A stretch of DNA of 64,000 nucleotides from Armatimonadota bacterium (GTDB lineage Bacteria > Armatimonadota > Fimbriimonadia > Fimbriimonadales > Fimbriimonadaceae). The translations under genes and the position numbers were made by a program. Shown one piece after another: positions 8,829 to 16,410 of the stretch (its first letter is position 1; each line of letters begins with the position of its first letter). The notes beneath the pieces are model-generated. The model was given only the letters and a program-made list of their open reading frames with translations, searched no databases and had not been told where the DNA came from. The stretch is taken from NCBI GenBank assembly GCA_022563855.1, contig JADFMN010000013.1:1-64000 (forward strand), written 5' to 3'.

Positions 8829-9296
8829 TCAGTTGAAGGCGATTATTTGGCCTAGCCCCTCCAAATCAATTATTCCTACGTCAACACTCCATAGCTGCAT
8901 GCCGGCGTCGGAGTTAAGTATCTTGCCCACGCCAACCATTGCGCCGCTAACTTCAGCAACGCCCGCGCCTCTTAGCGCAGGAATGGTTGCGTTAAAAGGG
9001 TAGACGACATCCACCCAGCCTGTCTCGAAGTTGAATTTCATCTTCTGGAACATCGGCTGCCGTAGAGATCTGCCAACTCTGATTGCAACTGGCCCACTCA
9101 TTGTTGCATTTGGGCCTGGGCTCAGGGCGAAAGATGATAACGTTACGTCCATGCGTACAATCTCACCTTCGATTCTAATGGCTCGCTGGGAGGCCTTCTG
9201 GGCCTCCGCACTGCGTGATTGATCTGCGAACACAAGGAAGGGCACTGCCAGCAGCACTGCTGCAGTTCCAGTCATAGTTAACCGTTTCATGTTCAT
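8829..9296 (-). CDS. Secreted protein of unknown function, probably truncated by nonsense codon
   Basis: The product is 155 residues with a clear signal peptide (MKRLTMTGTAAVLLAVPFLVFA). A short beta-rich region follows (IRIEGEIVRMDVTLSSFALSP; VGVGKILNSDAGMQ). GGAG lies 7 nt before ATG 9296. The frame ends at TGA 8831-8829 and is then open for another ~107 codons, so the original protein was probably about 260 residues. The surroundings are visibly richer in A+T than neighbouring genes. No family is recognised. The truncated product may still be exported, or the locus may be decaying. Confidence 0.55.
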   Translation of the reverse strand: MNMKRLTMTGTAAVLLAVPFLVFADQSRSAEAQKASQRAIRIEGEIVRMDVTLSSFALSPGPNATMSGPVAIRVGRSLRQPMFQKMKFNFETGWVDVVYPFNATIPALRGAGVAEVSGAMVGVGKILNSDAGMQLWSVDVGIIDLEGLGQIIAFN

Positions 9297-9679
9297 TTCT
9301 TTTCTCCATATGCTGTACAGCTGCTACTGCTAATAACAACTCACTGCATTGTAATTCTCCACTTCCAAATGGTGTGATATCTACTACAATAATGAAATGC
9401 GCATGAAATATCGCATTTTCTTGCATTATTTCTCCAGGGCTGTGGGCTGGCAGCCATTGCGTTTTCGTCGTTACTCCCTGCTTCTGAAACTTCACGCGGA
9501 AGGTGGCCCTCCCGCGACACCATGCCCGGTTTTAGAGCCCAGGACTCTCCATCAGCAAGAAAGCCGAAGTGCCATAGGCAAGCCTGTCGGATCTGTCGTT
9601 GCTTTCGGAGTTCGGTTTTTGATCGCCGCGCTAACTACCGCAGGCCGCCGAGTCGCACGTCTAAGCCACCATCCCCCGA

Positions 9680-9775
9680 CCGCCGTCCTTCGACCGAGCC
9701 CACCATCCGTCATTCTGAGCCACGTCATCCTGGGTCTGTCGAAGGACGAAGGACGGCGGACGCTGGGCGTGGCTC
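9680..9775. repeat. Palindromic dispersed repeat, GTCATCCTG family
   Basis: Two nested inverted repeats are visible: GAGCCACG (9717-9724) with CGTGGCTC (9768-9775), and a 13-bp pair at 9680-9692 and 9747-9759. The core includes GTCATCCTGGG and CGAAGGA, as in the copies around 31021-31610. It would form a strong hairpin in DNA or RNA. Confidence 0.65.
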
Positions 9776-9778
9776 TGG

Positions 9779-9826
9779 CGACGCCGGCGAACGGCGTGAT
9801 AGCCCGTGAGCATCCGCGCGGCTCGC
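9779..9826. repeat. 48-bp dispersed repeat, copy 1
   Basis: It begins CGACGCCGGCGAACGGCG and ends in a GTGAGC...GCTCGC hairpin-like segment. Close copies lie at 10848-10896 and 37604-37651. Confidence 0.65.
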
Positions 9827-9833
9827 GGGGTCT

Positions 9834-9876
9834 TTCCTTCGTCAAGCTCAGGACAGGCTCGCTCAGTATGACGCGC
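9834..9876 (-). repeat. GTCATnCTGAGC-family repeat, inverted
   Basis: Read on the minus strand this gives GTCATACTGAGCGAGCC followed by CTGAGCTTGACGAAGGA. It is a longer variant of the GTCATCCTGAGC...CGAAGGA repeat seen beside the GIY-YIG gene. Confidence 0.55.
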
Positions 9877-9943
9877 TCACCCCCCAACCCTCGATCCTGA
9901 TCGCGATCGCGTAGTGCCCCACGATACATAATCTCCGTAACCG

Positions 9944-10723
9944 ATGGTCAAACCCACCATTCTCGGTGTCCCTTACGACGCATCGTCCTCATTCATGCGC
10001 GGCACGGCAGATGCGCCGCCCGAAATCCGCAAGGAAATCTGGTCCGAATCGCGCAACACTTGGTGCGAAGCGGGCATCGACCTCGACGGGGTTTTGTCAG
10101 ACGCTGGGGACGTAACGATCGGCGACGATCCGCGAGAGGAGATCGAGGCGGCGGTTTCTTCGGTCTTGAATTCGGGTGCGACGCCGATCGTGCTCGGCGG
10201 CGACCACTCGATCACTTACCCGGTGCTGCGGGCTTTCCGTGCCCAAGATTTCGACGTGCTGCACATCGATGCGCACGCTGACCTATACGACTCGCTGGAC
10301 GGCGACCGGTACTCACACGCCTGCCCCTTCGCCCGGTCAATGGAGGACGGGCTCATCCGTCGCCTCGTGCAGGTTGGCGTCCGCACGATGAACGGCCACC
10401 AGCAGGAACAGGCCAACAAGTTCGGTGTCGAGGTGATCCAGATGCGCGACTTCTCTTCCGGAATGCGGCCGAAGCTCAACCCGCCCGTGTACGTGTCGAT
10501 CGACATCGACGGCATCGACCCCGCGTTCGCGCCGGGGGTCTCGCACTACGAGCCCGGCGGCCTCTCCGTCCGCGATGTGCTGACCATGATCCACGCCCTG
10601 CCCGGCCCGATCATCGGCGCAGACGTAGTCGAGTACAACCCCAACCGCGACGTGCAAGGCATGACCGCCAACGTTGCAGCGAAGCTTGTGCGAGAGCTTG
10701 CCGGACGGATGGTGACAGCCTAA
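9944..10723 (+). CDS. speB: Agmatinase/arginase-family ureohydrolase
   Basis: This 259-residue Mn2+-dependent hydrolase cleaves guanidino compounds to release urea. Metal ligands are in the expected motifs: GGDHS (His88), DAHADLYD (Asp109, His111, Asp113) and SIDIDGIDPAFAPG near residue 185. The length and order match agmatinases (polyamine synthesis from agmatine), but arginase, guanidinobutyrase or formiminoglutamase activity cannot be excluded. The ATG at 9944 has no Shine-Dalgarno; CATAAT lies 11 nt upstream, so the leader would be very short. It stands alone, with repeats on both sides. Confidence 0.88.
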   Translation: MVKPTILGVPYDASSSFMRGTADAPPEIRKEIWSESRNTWCEAGIDLDGVLSDAGDVTIGDDPREEIEAAVSSVLNSGATPIVLGGDHSITYPVLRAFRAQDFDVLHIDAHADLYDSLDGDRYSHACPFARSMEDGLIRRLVQVGVRTMNGHQQEQANKFGVEVIQMRDFSSGMRPKLNPPVYVSIDIDGIDPAFAPGVSHYEPGGLSVRDVLTMIHALPGPIIGADVVEYNPNRDVQGMTANVAAKLVRELAGRMVTA

Positions 10724-10847
10724 TATGTGTGTGCCACGGTCAGGCCCGTAGGGTTTGTCCGTGATTTGGGAATAGGACGACTTCAGCCCCGCTTTGAGAA
10801 GCTGGCTTCAGGCTGCACACTTTTCGCGATGGAGTGCACCGCTCCGT

Positions 10848-10896
10848 CGACGCCGGCGAACGGCGCGACAGCCCGTAAGCATCCGCGCGGCTCACC
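10848..10896. repeat. 48-bp dispersed repeat, copy 2
   Basis: Same family as 9779-9826 and 37604-37651, sharing GCGAACGGCGCGACAGCCC and a GTnAGC...GCTCAC inverted pair. Confidence 0.65.
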
Positions 10897-10900
10897 CTCC

Positions 10901-10940
10901 CGAACCTCCGAACCTCCGAACCCCCGAACCCCCGAACTAC
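10901..10940. repeat. Short tandem repeat, 8-bp unit x5
   Basis: The unit CGAACCTC/CGAACCCC is repeated five times head to tail. The last unit contains the stop codon of the following leftward gene (10937-10939). Confidence 0.75.
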
Positions 10941-11932
10941 CCCTCGACCAACGTCCAACCCTCGGCCTTCGCGCGATCCCAATCGTAAACGAACGACCAC
11001 CAGTTGCGCAGCTTCTTTCCTTTGTAAGTCAAGCCGTGATCGACGCCCGGGATCGCCTGCAGCCAGTAGATGCGCCACTTGATCGGGTCGCGGTCCCAGC
11101 GGTCGGCGTTCATCATCTGCGTCTTGCCGATGCCGTCGGGCTTCCAGTCCTCGATGTCCGTCTCGACGTAGCGCGGGTTCGCCCAGTCGTAGTCGCGCTC
11201 GCTGTTCGGCGCGTAGTGCGTCCACCCGCAGCGCGCCGGGCTCGTGACGATCTTGTGCGAATAGTCGCTGCCGACGAACTTGCCCCAGAACAGCAGCTCG
11301 CTCCACTTCTCGGGCGGGGTCGTTTCGCGGCCATCGACGTGGTTGAGAAGGTGCTCGAGCTGGTGCATGTGGTTCTCCAGCATCTCGCCCAATCCGCGCC
11401 CGTAGTTGTAGTGGTAGACCGTGTATGTCTTGCTGAACACCGGCAGGTCGTCACCGTCGCGGTTCGAGTTGCTCACGTCGCCGGTCGGGCTGGACATGTT
11501 CGACTCCCACAAGTTTATAACGCCACCGTGGTAACCCCACATCCAAATCTGCTTCACGCCTTGTTCTTCGACCAGTTCCTTCGCGCCGATTCGATTCATG
11601 ATCGCGTTGTAATCGGGGAGCGGCGGGCTGCTGCCTGTCTTCAACTTGAGAGGGATCGCCTCTTTGAATTCCACCTGCCCGATGACTTCATATCTGAGCG
11701 CCGGCTCGCTGTCCAGCTTGTACCCGCGGAACCGCGACCCCCTCTCCAACGCCTCGCACGCCTCCTTCGTCAGCCGCTCGGTCTTGGCCTTCAGGTCTGC
11801 ATAAGAACCGCCGACGTCGCCCGTGACCGCCCGGTCGATCTGGTCGCCCTGGACCGGGAAGAAGCTGACGACGAACACCTTGATCGTGGACGTCTCTGCA
11901 AGAGTCGCAGCCAGCGCGAGAGCAACGATCAT
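10937..11932 (-). CDS. Secreted protein of unknown function
   Basis: The product is 331 residues with a short hydrophobic signal sequence (MIVALALAATLAETS). The mature part is rich in Trp, Tyr and His (IWMWGYHGGVINLWE; YTVYHYNYGRGLGEML; RCGWTHYAPNSERDYDW) and looks like a folded extracellular domain. I do not recognise the family. ATG 11932 is preferred: the segment just upstream (GTGTCATGCT plus 6 nt) is almost the same as that before the SUMF1-like gene at 13989. The stop lies inside an 8-bp tandem repeat. Neighbours (ThuA, SUMF1, Gfo/Idh) suggest a role in sugar-related metabolism. Confidence 0.7.
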   Translation of the reverse strand: MIVALALAATLAETSTIKVFVVSFFPVQGDQIDRAVTGDVGGSYADLKAKTERLTKEACEALERGSRFRGYKLDSEPALRYEVIGQVEFKEAIPLKLKTGSSPPLPDYNAIMNRIGAKELVEEQGVKQIWMWGYHGGVINLWESNMSSPTGDVSNSNRDGDDLPVFSKTYTVYHYNYGRGLGEMLENHMHQLEHLLNHVDGRETTPPEKWSELLFWGKFVGSDYSHKIVTSPARCGWTHYAPNSERDYDWANPRYVETDIEDWKPDGIGKTQMMNADRWDRDPIKWRIYWLQAIPGVDHGLTYKGKKLRNWWSFVYDWDRAKAEGWTLVEG

Positions 11933-12130
11933 GCCTTTAGCATGACACGATAGCCCCCTTCCTCTTGCTCGGCGCGAAGCAGAGCGGAGGAGGCAAGGGG
12001 GTTGGGAGATGGAGGTTCCGACAGCGAAGACGTCGCCCGATTTGGCAGTGCGGTGCTTCAGCACCGCCTTTCTGCACAGCGGTCGCGAGTTGAAGGCACA
12101 TGCTTAGAACCACAGGTTCGCGGAAAAGCC

Positions 12131-13141
12131 CTACGGGCCTGACCGCGGAACACGACCCTCATGATCGGAAGGTTTGACCCCCTTCCGAAAGCCGCCAAAT
12201 CCAAAATCGCTCGGCTCATATACACCGACCAGCGATACGTCCGCGCGATCCGGAACCGACAGCCCGACCATCCAGTACGCGCCGTTTACGAGCAACCGCC
12301 GGAGACCTTCGTTGAGTAGATCCGTAGCAGCACCCATCGTCGTCGTGAGGATCCGGTTTGCGTTTCCGCTTTCGTTCTTAAAATCACGCAACCAAACGAT
12401 CGACATCTTGAACTCGTTAAGACCCTGTTCATTGCCAAATACGTTCATCTTCTTGCCTGTGGCCGCTGGCGCATCTGGTCGCATTCCATCTACGACCTCG
12501 CCGAACATCAAGGTCGTGCCGTTCGGATGCGCTTCGTACACGTCTGTCGTCACGAACACATCCTTCACACCGCGGAGCACGAGGTGGGATTCGGTCTGTG
12601 GACTAAAGATTCCACGTGTGGCCTGAACTCCGTGGATCCCCCAGTGGCTCACCCATGTCTCACCAAGAACGTGCTTCCCAAAACCGCCCGGCCACTCTTT
12701 GCTCCGAAAACCGAACCGCTTATACGCGCCCGACTTATGGTCGAACGCGTGAGTCGAAGTCCGAAGCGCGATGATCGGTTTTCCCGCCAAGTAGTAGTCG
12801 ACGAAGTGCTTCATCTGCTCATCCGGCCACTCGCGGAACCGTAGCAACATTACACAAAGGTCGGCTTCATCCAGCGCTTCGAGACCCGGTTGGTTGTCGC
12901 GCACATCGGGATCGATCACCCCACCCTCGCCGATCGAAAACAGCACGGTGCACTTGAAGCCGTGGCGAAAGGCGAGGATCTTCGCGAGCTGCGGAAGCCC
13001 CTCCTCCGACCGATACTCCTCGTCGCCGGCCAAAAACACGATGTGCTTCCCCACCCCCGGCCCTTCCGTACCTTCGTACACGACCCAGTCGTTTGCCGCG
13101 GATGTCGACATGACAGCAAGAGCGGTTAGTGCGAGCAGCAT
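12131..13141 (-). CDS. Secreted ThuA-domain protein (trehalose-utilisation-like, GATase1-like fold)
   Basis: A signal peptide (MLLALTALAVMSTSAA) is followed by a ThuA-like fold: IVFLAGDEEYRSEEGLPQL near the N-terminus, then ALRTSTHAFD and GKHVLGETWVSHWG, the metal/sugar-pocket region of this family. ThuA-like proteins accompany disaccharide oxidation in planctomycete-type and armatimonad-type bacteria; the exact reaction is unknown. The ATG at 13141 overlaps the stop of the SUMF1-like gene (ATGA), so the two are translated together. The frame upstream of this ATG is open but lies within the preceding gene. Confidence 0.78.
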   Translation of the reverse strand: MLLALTALAVMSTSAANDWVVYEGTEGPGVGKHIVFLAGDEEYRSEEGLPQLAKILAFRHGFKCTVLFSIGEGGVIDPDVRDNQPGLEALDEADLCVMLLRFREWPDEQMKHFVDYYLAGKPIIALRTSTHAFDHKSGAYKRFGFRSKEWPGGFGKHVLGETWVSHWGIHGVQATRGIFSPQTESHLVLRGVKDVFVTTDVYEAHPNGTTLMFGEVVDGMRPDAPAATGKKMNVFGNEQGLNEFKMSIVWLRDFKNESGNANRILTTTMGAATDLLNEGLRRLLVNGAYWMVGLSVPDRADVSLVGVYEPSDFGFGGFRKGVKPSDHEGRVPRSGP

Positions 13142-13989
13142 CACCGTTTCTGCTCGCAGACCAGCCGAAAGCCGACGAAGTGTCCATTGGAGAGCCACCA
13201 GCGGCTCTTGGGGAGTTGGGGGTCGTGCGCTTGCCACTCCTTGGACCAGTAACGCCGCAAAGAAGGCGACATGTCACCCAGCGAGTCAGTGAAGATCCCA
13301 CCGCAAAGAACAGGCTTGCCCGCAAGGTCCGTAGCCCATTCGCCGACGTTGCCGAACATGTCGAAGAGGCCGAACATATTCGGGGTTTTCTTGCCGACGG
13401 GGTGTGTCACCTCGTCGCTGTTCCCCTCGTGCCACGCGCTCTCCTCCGAGGCTTCTCCAGCGCGGCACGCCAACTCCCATTCGGCCTCGGTCGGGACGCG
13501 GTACTTTTTGCCGGTGACCGAGGAGAGCCAGCGGCAGAACATCATGACGCTCGTAGAGGAAACGTTGATGACGGGGTACCCCTGGTGCCCCCATCCCTTG
13601 TCGGGCAGGATGTAGCTGCGGCTCGGTCGTGCGATGGCGTCCGGCGCGAACTCCGTCTGGTCGTATGGGCGCGACGGCTCGCCGCTCAAGAGGAACTGGT
13701 CGAAGACCTCCCACACAGTCTCCGTAGCAGCCATATAAAAAGGATTCACCGTGACCTTCTCGTCACCGATCACAACCGTCCCGCCAGGCACAGGAACCAT
13801 GTCGAACTTGACCGCAGACTCGGGCAGAGTCTCAGTGAAAGGTTTGTCCTGGGCGTCGCCTGGTAGTCGCCAGGTAGTCGCCAAATTGTCGCCAGCACGA
13901 CAAGGCGACGACAAGACGACGCCGGAGGCAAACGACGACCAGGCGACGGATTGGAAAACAGTCGCGGCAAGAGCAACGGCGGCGATCAT
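13141..13989 (-). CDS. Secreted SUMF1/FGE-fold protein
   Basis: A signal-like N-terminus (MIAAVALAATVFQSVAW) leads to a formylglycine-generating-enzyme-type domain: MVPVPGGTVVIGDE, ATETVWEVFDQFL, YRVPTEAEWELACRAG, GLFDMFGNVGEW and VGFRLV. The paired C-terminal cysteines of true FGE are absent, so sulfatase maturation is unlikely. Many bacterial SUMF1-domain proteins are structural or ligand-binding. Residues about 34-46 are encoded by a dispersed repeat (13854-13888) inserted in frame between signal peptide and domain. The gene is coupled to the downstream ThuA gene by an ATGA overlap. Confidence 0.8.
   Translation of the reverse strand: MIAAVALAATVFQSVAWSSFASGVVLSSPCRAGDNLATTWRLPGDAQDKPFTETLPESAVKFDMVPVPGGTVVIGDEKVTVNPFYMAATETVWEVFDQFLLSGEPSRPYDQTEFAPDAIARPSRSYILPDKGWGHQGYPVINVSSTSVMMFCRWLSSVTGKKYRVPTEAEWELACRAGEASEESAWHEGNSDEVTHPVGKKTPNMFGLFDMFGNVGEWATDLAGKPVLCGGIFTDSLGDMSPSLRRYWSKEWQAHDPQLPKSRWWLSNGHFVGFRLVCEQKR
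13854..13888. repeat. Repeat inside a coding sequence (TCGCC..GTAGTCGCC family), copy A
   Basis: A 35-bp element with internal GGTAGTCGCC iterations lies in frame in the SUMF1-like gene. About 30 of 35 positions match, in opposite orientation, the element at the 3' end of dapF (27631-27665). Confidence 0.6.
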
Positions 13990-14076
13990 GCTATAAGCAT
14001 GACACTACTCGCCGAGACATTAAGGTCCCCTCCCACCAACGAGGGGGAGGGTTAGGGAGAGGGGGCGAACAGACAA

Positions 14077-14132
14077 AGTCCTTTCCAATTCTCAGTTTGT
14101 TTTCGTCGGATGAAACTTAAACGGAAAGGACT
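14077..14132. repeat. Stem-loop in intergenic region
   Basis: AGTCCTTTCC (about 14077-14086) is complementary to GGAAAGGACT (14123-14132). It is flanked by C/T-rich and G/A-rich blocks (14030-14065 and 14150-14180), common in dispersed repeats. The 13990-14213 gap holds no gene. Confidence 0.5.
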
Positions 14133-14213
14133 CTCGAGCTTGAACCCCTCACCCAGCCTCTCCCTTAAGGGGAGAGTGGTTGCGACGCGTGGCGCGACGA
14201 TCCCTGGCTAACG

Positions 14214-15593
14214 TCAATACTCGCGTTCCCCTTTTCGCCCGGGCTCGGGAACGGGATACAGGCCGTCTGCGCCCGGCATCAGCGGAGACGGCGTCTCGTA
14301 AGTCAGCTTGTCAACATCCGGCGCGAACTCGTGCTCGCTGTTGAGCATCTGGTCGAACGAAACCTCCTGGCCAGTGTGCGCGGCCCTGCGGCCCATGCTG
14401 CAAGTCAGGCTCGCATAGACTCCGCGCTCGACCTCGTTGTGCGGCTCGTCATTCCGGATCTTTTTGATCAGCACGTCCCACTCGTTCTGGTACGGGTTGC
14501 TCCTGTTCGTCGACCGCCAAACCTCGGCCTCGGGGGTCATGACTTGTCCCTTGTAGATCGCCTGAGGCCCACCCATGTCGCCGGAGCGCGCGGCGATCGC
14601 GACGCCCTTCGCGCCGTGGACATAACTGGCGAAGTTGCCGTGCGCGCCGGTCATGCAACGGCCGTCGAAGAAGAACTTGCAGCCATCGTCGAACGTGTAC
14701 TCAACCGCGTACGAGTCGAAGTTCTGATCGACGAACGGCACGCCTTCGGAGTTCTCCCTGTAGTGCCGTCCGCCCAGCCCCTGTGCTTTGACCGGCCACG
14801 CGTTCTTCATCCAGCAGAGGTGGTCGACGTGGTGGATGTAGAAGTCGTTGAAACAACCGCCGCTCGCCCAAATGAAGCTGTGGAACCGCCGAATCTGATA
14901 CTCGAGGTGCGACATGCCGTCGGGCTTCGGGGTGGACTGGAACGTGGCGGCGGGGCCGTGCATCCGGTATCCGCGCATGAACATGATCTCACCGACTTCG
15001 CCGTCTTGGATGCGCTTGTGAAGCTCTTGCAGACCGATCGTGTGACGGGACATAAGTCCGACGCCGACTTTGAGATTTTCGGCTTTCGCATGTGCGTTCA
15101 GCTCGAGCATGCGTCGGCTGCTCGGCCCGTCGACGGTGACAGGCTTTTCCATGAACACGTTGAGCTTCTTCTCAATCGCGTACCGGAAGTGCACCCACCG
15201 GAACGCGGGCGGGGTCGTCAGGATCACGACGTCGCCCGGCTTGAGGGAGTCCATCGCGTTCTTGTAGGCGTCGAAACCGAGGAACCTGCGCTCTTCCGGC
15301 ACGTCCATCTTGCCGCCGACGTTGTTGCTCAGGTTGTTGTAGGTGCTGTTGAGGCGGTCTTCGAACACATCGGCCATCGCGACCAGCTTGATCGGCCCGC
15401 TTGTGGTCGAAACCGCGTTGACGGCCGCTCCACCGCCACGCCCTCCGCACCCGACGAGCGCGACTTGGATCAAGTCGCTGCTCTGTCCGTGGACGCCGGC
15501 TTTGGCGATGCCCGGTATCAAGGATGCCGCCGCCAACCCTCCCGTCGCCTGAAGGAACCGTCGTCTCGAAGTCTTGTTCTTGTCTGTGCTCAT
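14214..15593 (-). CDS. Gfo/Idh/MocA-family oxidoreductase with Tat signal
   Basis: A 459-residue protein starts with a twin-arginine signal (SRRRFLQ, residues 9-15, then GGLAAASLIPGIAKA). A Rossmann nucleotide site follows (VALVGCGGRGGGAAVNA). The motif MEKPVTVDG contains the Lys that the family uses in catalysis. Such secreted oxidoreductases act on sugars or inositols with NAD(P) in planctomycete-like genomes; the substrate is not predictable. ATG 15593 has neither a good Shine-Dalgarno nor a clear -10 box nearby. It lies upstream of the SUMF1/ThuA genes on the same strand, separated by 224 bp of repeats. Confidence 0.88.
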   Translation of the reverse strand: MSTDKNKTSRRRFLQATGGLAAASLIPGIAKAGVHGQSSDLIQVALVGCGGRGGGAAVNAVSTTSGPIKLVAMADVFEDRLNSTYNNLSNNVGGKMDVPEERRFLGFDAYKNAMDSLKPGDVVILTTPPAFRWVHFRYAIEKKLNVFMEKPVTVDGPSSRRMLELNAHAKAENLKVGVGLMSRHTIGLQELHKRIQDGEVGEIMFMRGYRMHGPAATFQSTPKPDGMSHLEYQIRRFHSFIWASGGCFNDFYIHHVDHLCWMKNAWPVKAQGLGGRHYRENSEGVPFVDQNFDSYAVEYTFDDGCKFFFDGRCMTGAHGNFASYVHGAKGVAIAARSGDMGGPQAIYKGQVMTPEAEVWRSTNRSNPYQNEWDVLIKKIRNDEPHNEVERGVYASLTCSMGRRAAHTGQEVSFDQMLNSEHEFAPDVDKLTYETPSPLMPGADGLYPVPEPGRKGEREY

Positions 15594-15756
15594 GGTGGGC
15601 TGTTTTCACTTTTGTCAGGCGATTTCCGTTCCGTGTCGGTACGGTTCGCAATCCTTCCCGATGTACCTGACCGCAAGTATAACCAGTCATAGCGAGAACG
15701 CGACGACGGAGTTGAGAAGAAATCGTCTTCAGTGGTCTCAATCATGTAATCGAAAC

Positions 15757-16260
15757 TTAGCCCTTGCTCAAACGCTTCAGGACACGCCGGGAAGTCGGCA
15801 GGTCTTGAAACAAGAAACTATCATCAGCCTTGGCCGGTGCCTCTAGGTAGTACGTGAGCGTACCATTCCACTCCGTGAAAACGAGCCACTCCTTACGATG
15901 GCGGGCGCGCAAAACGCGGTCCATCGTCAATTGGACGTGTTTCTTGATTGCCCGCTTGTTTTCGCCGGTCCCGAAAGTTACTTCCTCGAGCTTCATATCT
16001 TCCCATTGACGAATGGCAATGCCATCAGAGCTTTCGAAAACCCAGAATGGATTGACATACCACTCGATCTTAGTTGCGCGCCCGAGGCTCGAAATATCAT
16101 CTTCATGGTGCCGCCAGACGTTGCGCTCGCGATTCAATCGCTCTGTGAGTTGTTTCACCTGTTCATCCCCTTTTGCAAGGCGCCGCACCCACCACTCCCG
16201 AATGAACAATAATGCCAGGGTAGTTGCGACGCTCGCGGCAATTGTTTGCAGGTCAGTCAT
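15757..16260 (-). CDS. Small membrane-anchored protein of unknown function, next to HEPN gene
   Basis: A 167-residue protein has one N-terminal transmembrane helix (TIAASVATTLALLFI), then a charged helical stretch (ERLNRERNVWRHHEDD) and a beta-rich domain (WLVFTEWNGTLTYYLEAP). I do not recognise it. GAGGAG lies 5 nt before ATG 16260, unlike most genes here, which lack a Shine-Dalgarno. It lies 150 bp downstream of the HEPN gene on the same strand. Both are visibly more A+T-rich than the flanks, so they may have arrived together by transfer. Confidence 0.6.
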   Translation of the reverse strand: MTDLQTIAASVATTLALLFIREWWVRRLAKGDEQVKQLTERLNRERNVWRHHEDDISSLGRATKIEWYVNPFWVFESSDGIAIRQWEDMKLEEVTFGTGENKRAIKKHVQLTMDRVLRARHRKEWLVFTEWNGTLTYYLEAPAKADDSFLFQDLPTSRRVLKRLSKG

Positions 16261-16410
16261 CGGAGCTCCTCACAAATAGACATGCTACTACTTCGCTACG
16301 AATCACGTGCACAATTGCCTCATCGTTGTTTGGTTTTTCCCCATACCTCAGCACGTACTTGCCTGCTCGCGAAACAAGCTGTCGGGGGCGTCCTGAGGCA
16401 TGACACGCGC

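Larger units (their letters stand above)
9297..9943. other. Intergenic region, repeat-rich, no gene
   Basis: This 647-bp gap contains no convincing coding frame. The left part (9297-9500) is AT-rich and holds the upstream region of the secreted-protein gene. The right part (about 9680-9880) is made of short dispersed repeats, listed separately. A CATAAT hexamer at about 9927-9932 lies 11 nt before the ureohydrolase start and is a plausible -10 box. Confidence 0.6.

Noticed and set aside
8829-8831. TGA as a selenocysteine codon
   Set aside because: No selenoprotein family is recognised, the protein has no conserved redox motif at this point, and I cannot identify a SECIS element.
10937-12064. 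Longer N-terminus of the secreted protein starting at 12064
   Set aside because: The extra 44 residues are Arg-rich and precede a normal signal peptide; the shared start cassette supports 11932.
14331-15692. Long forward frame opposite the Gfo/Idh gene
   Set aside because: It is antisense to an unmistakable oxidoreductase; a GC-rich mirror frame.
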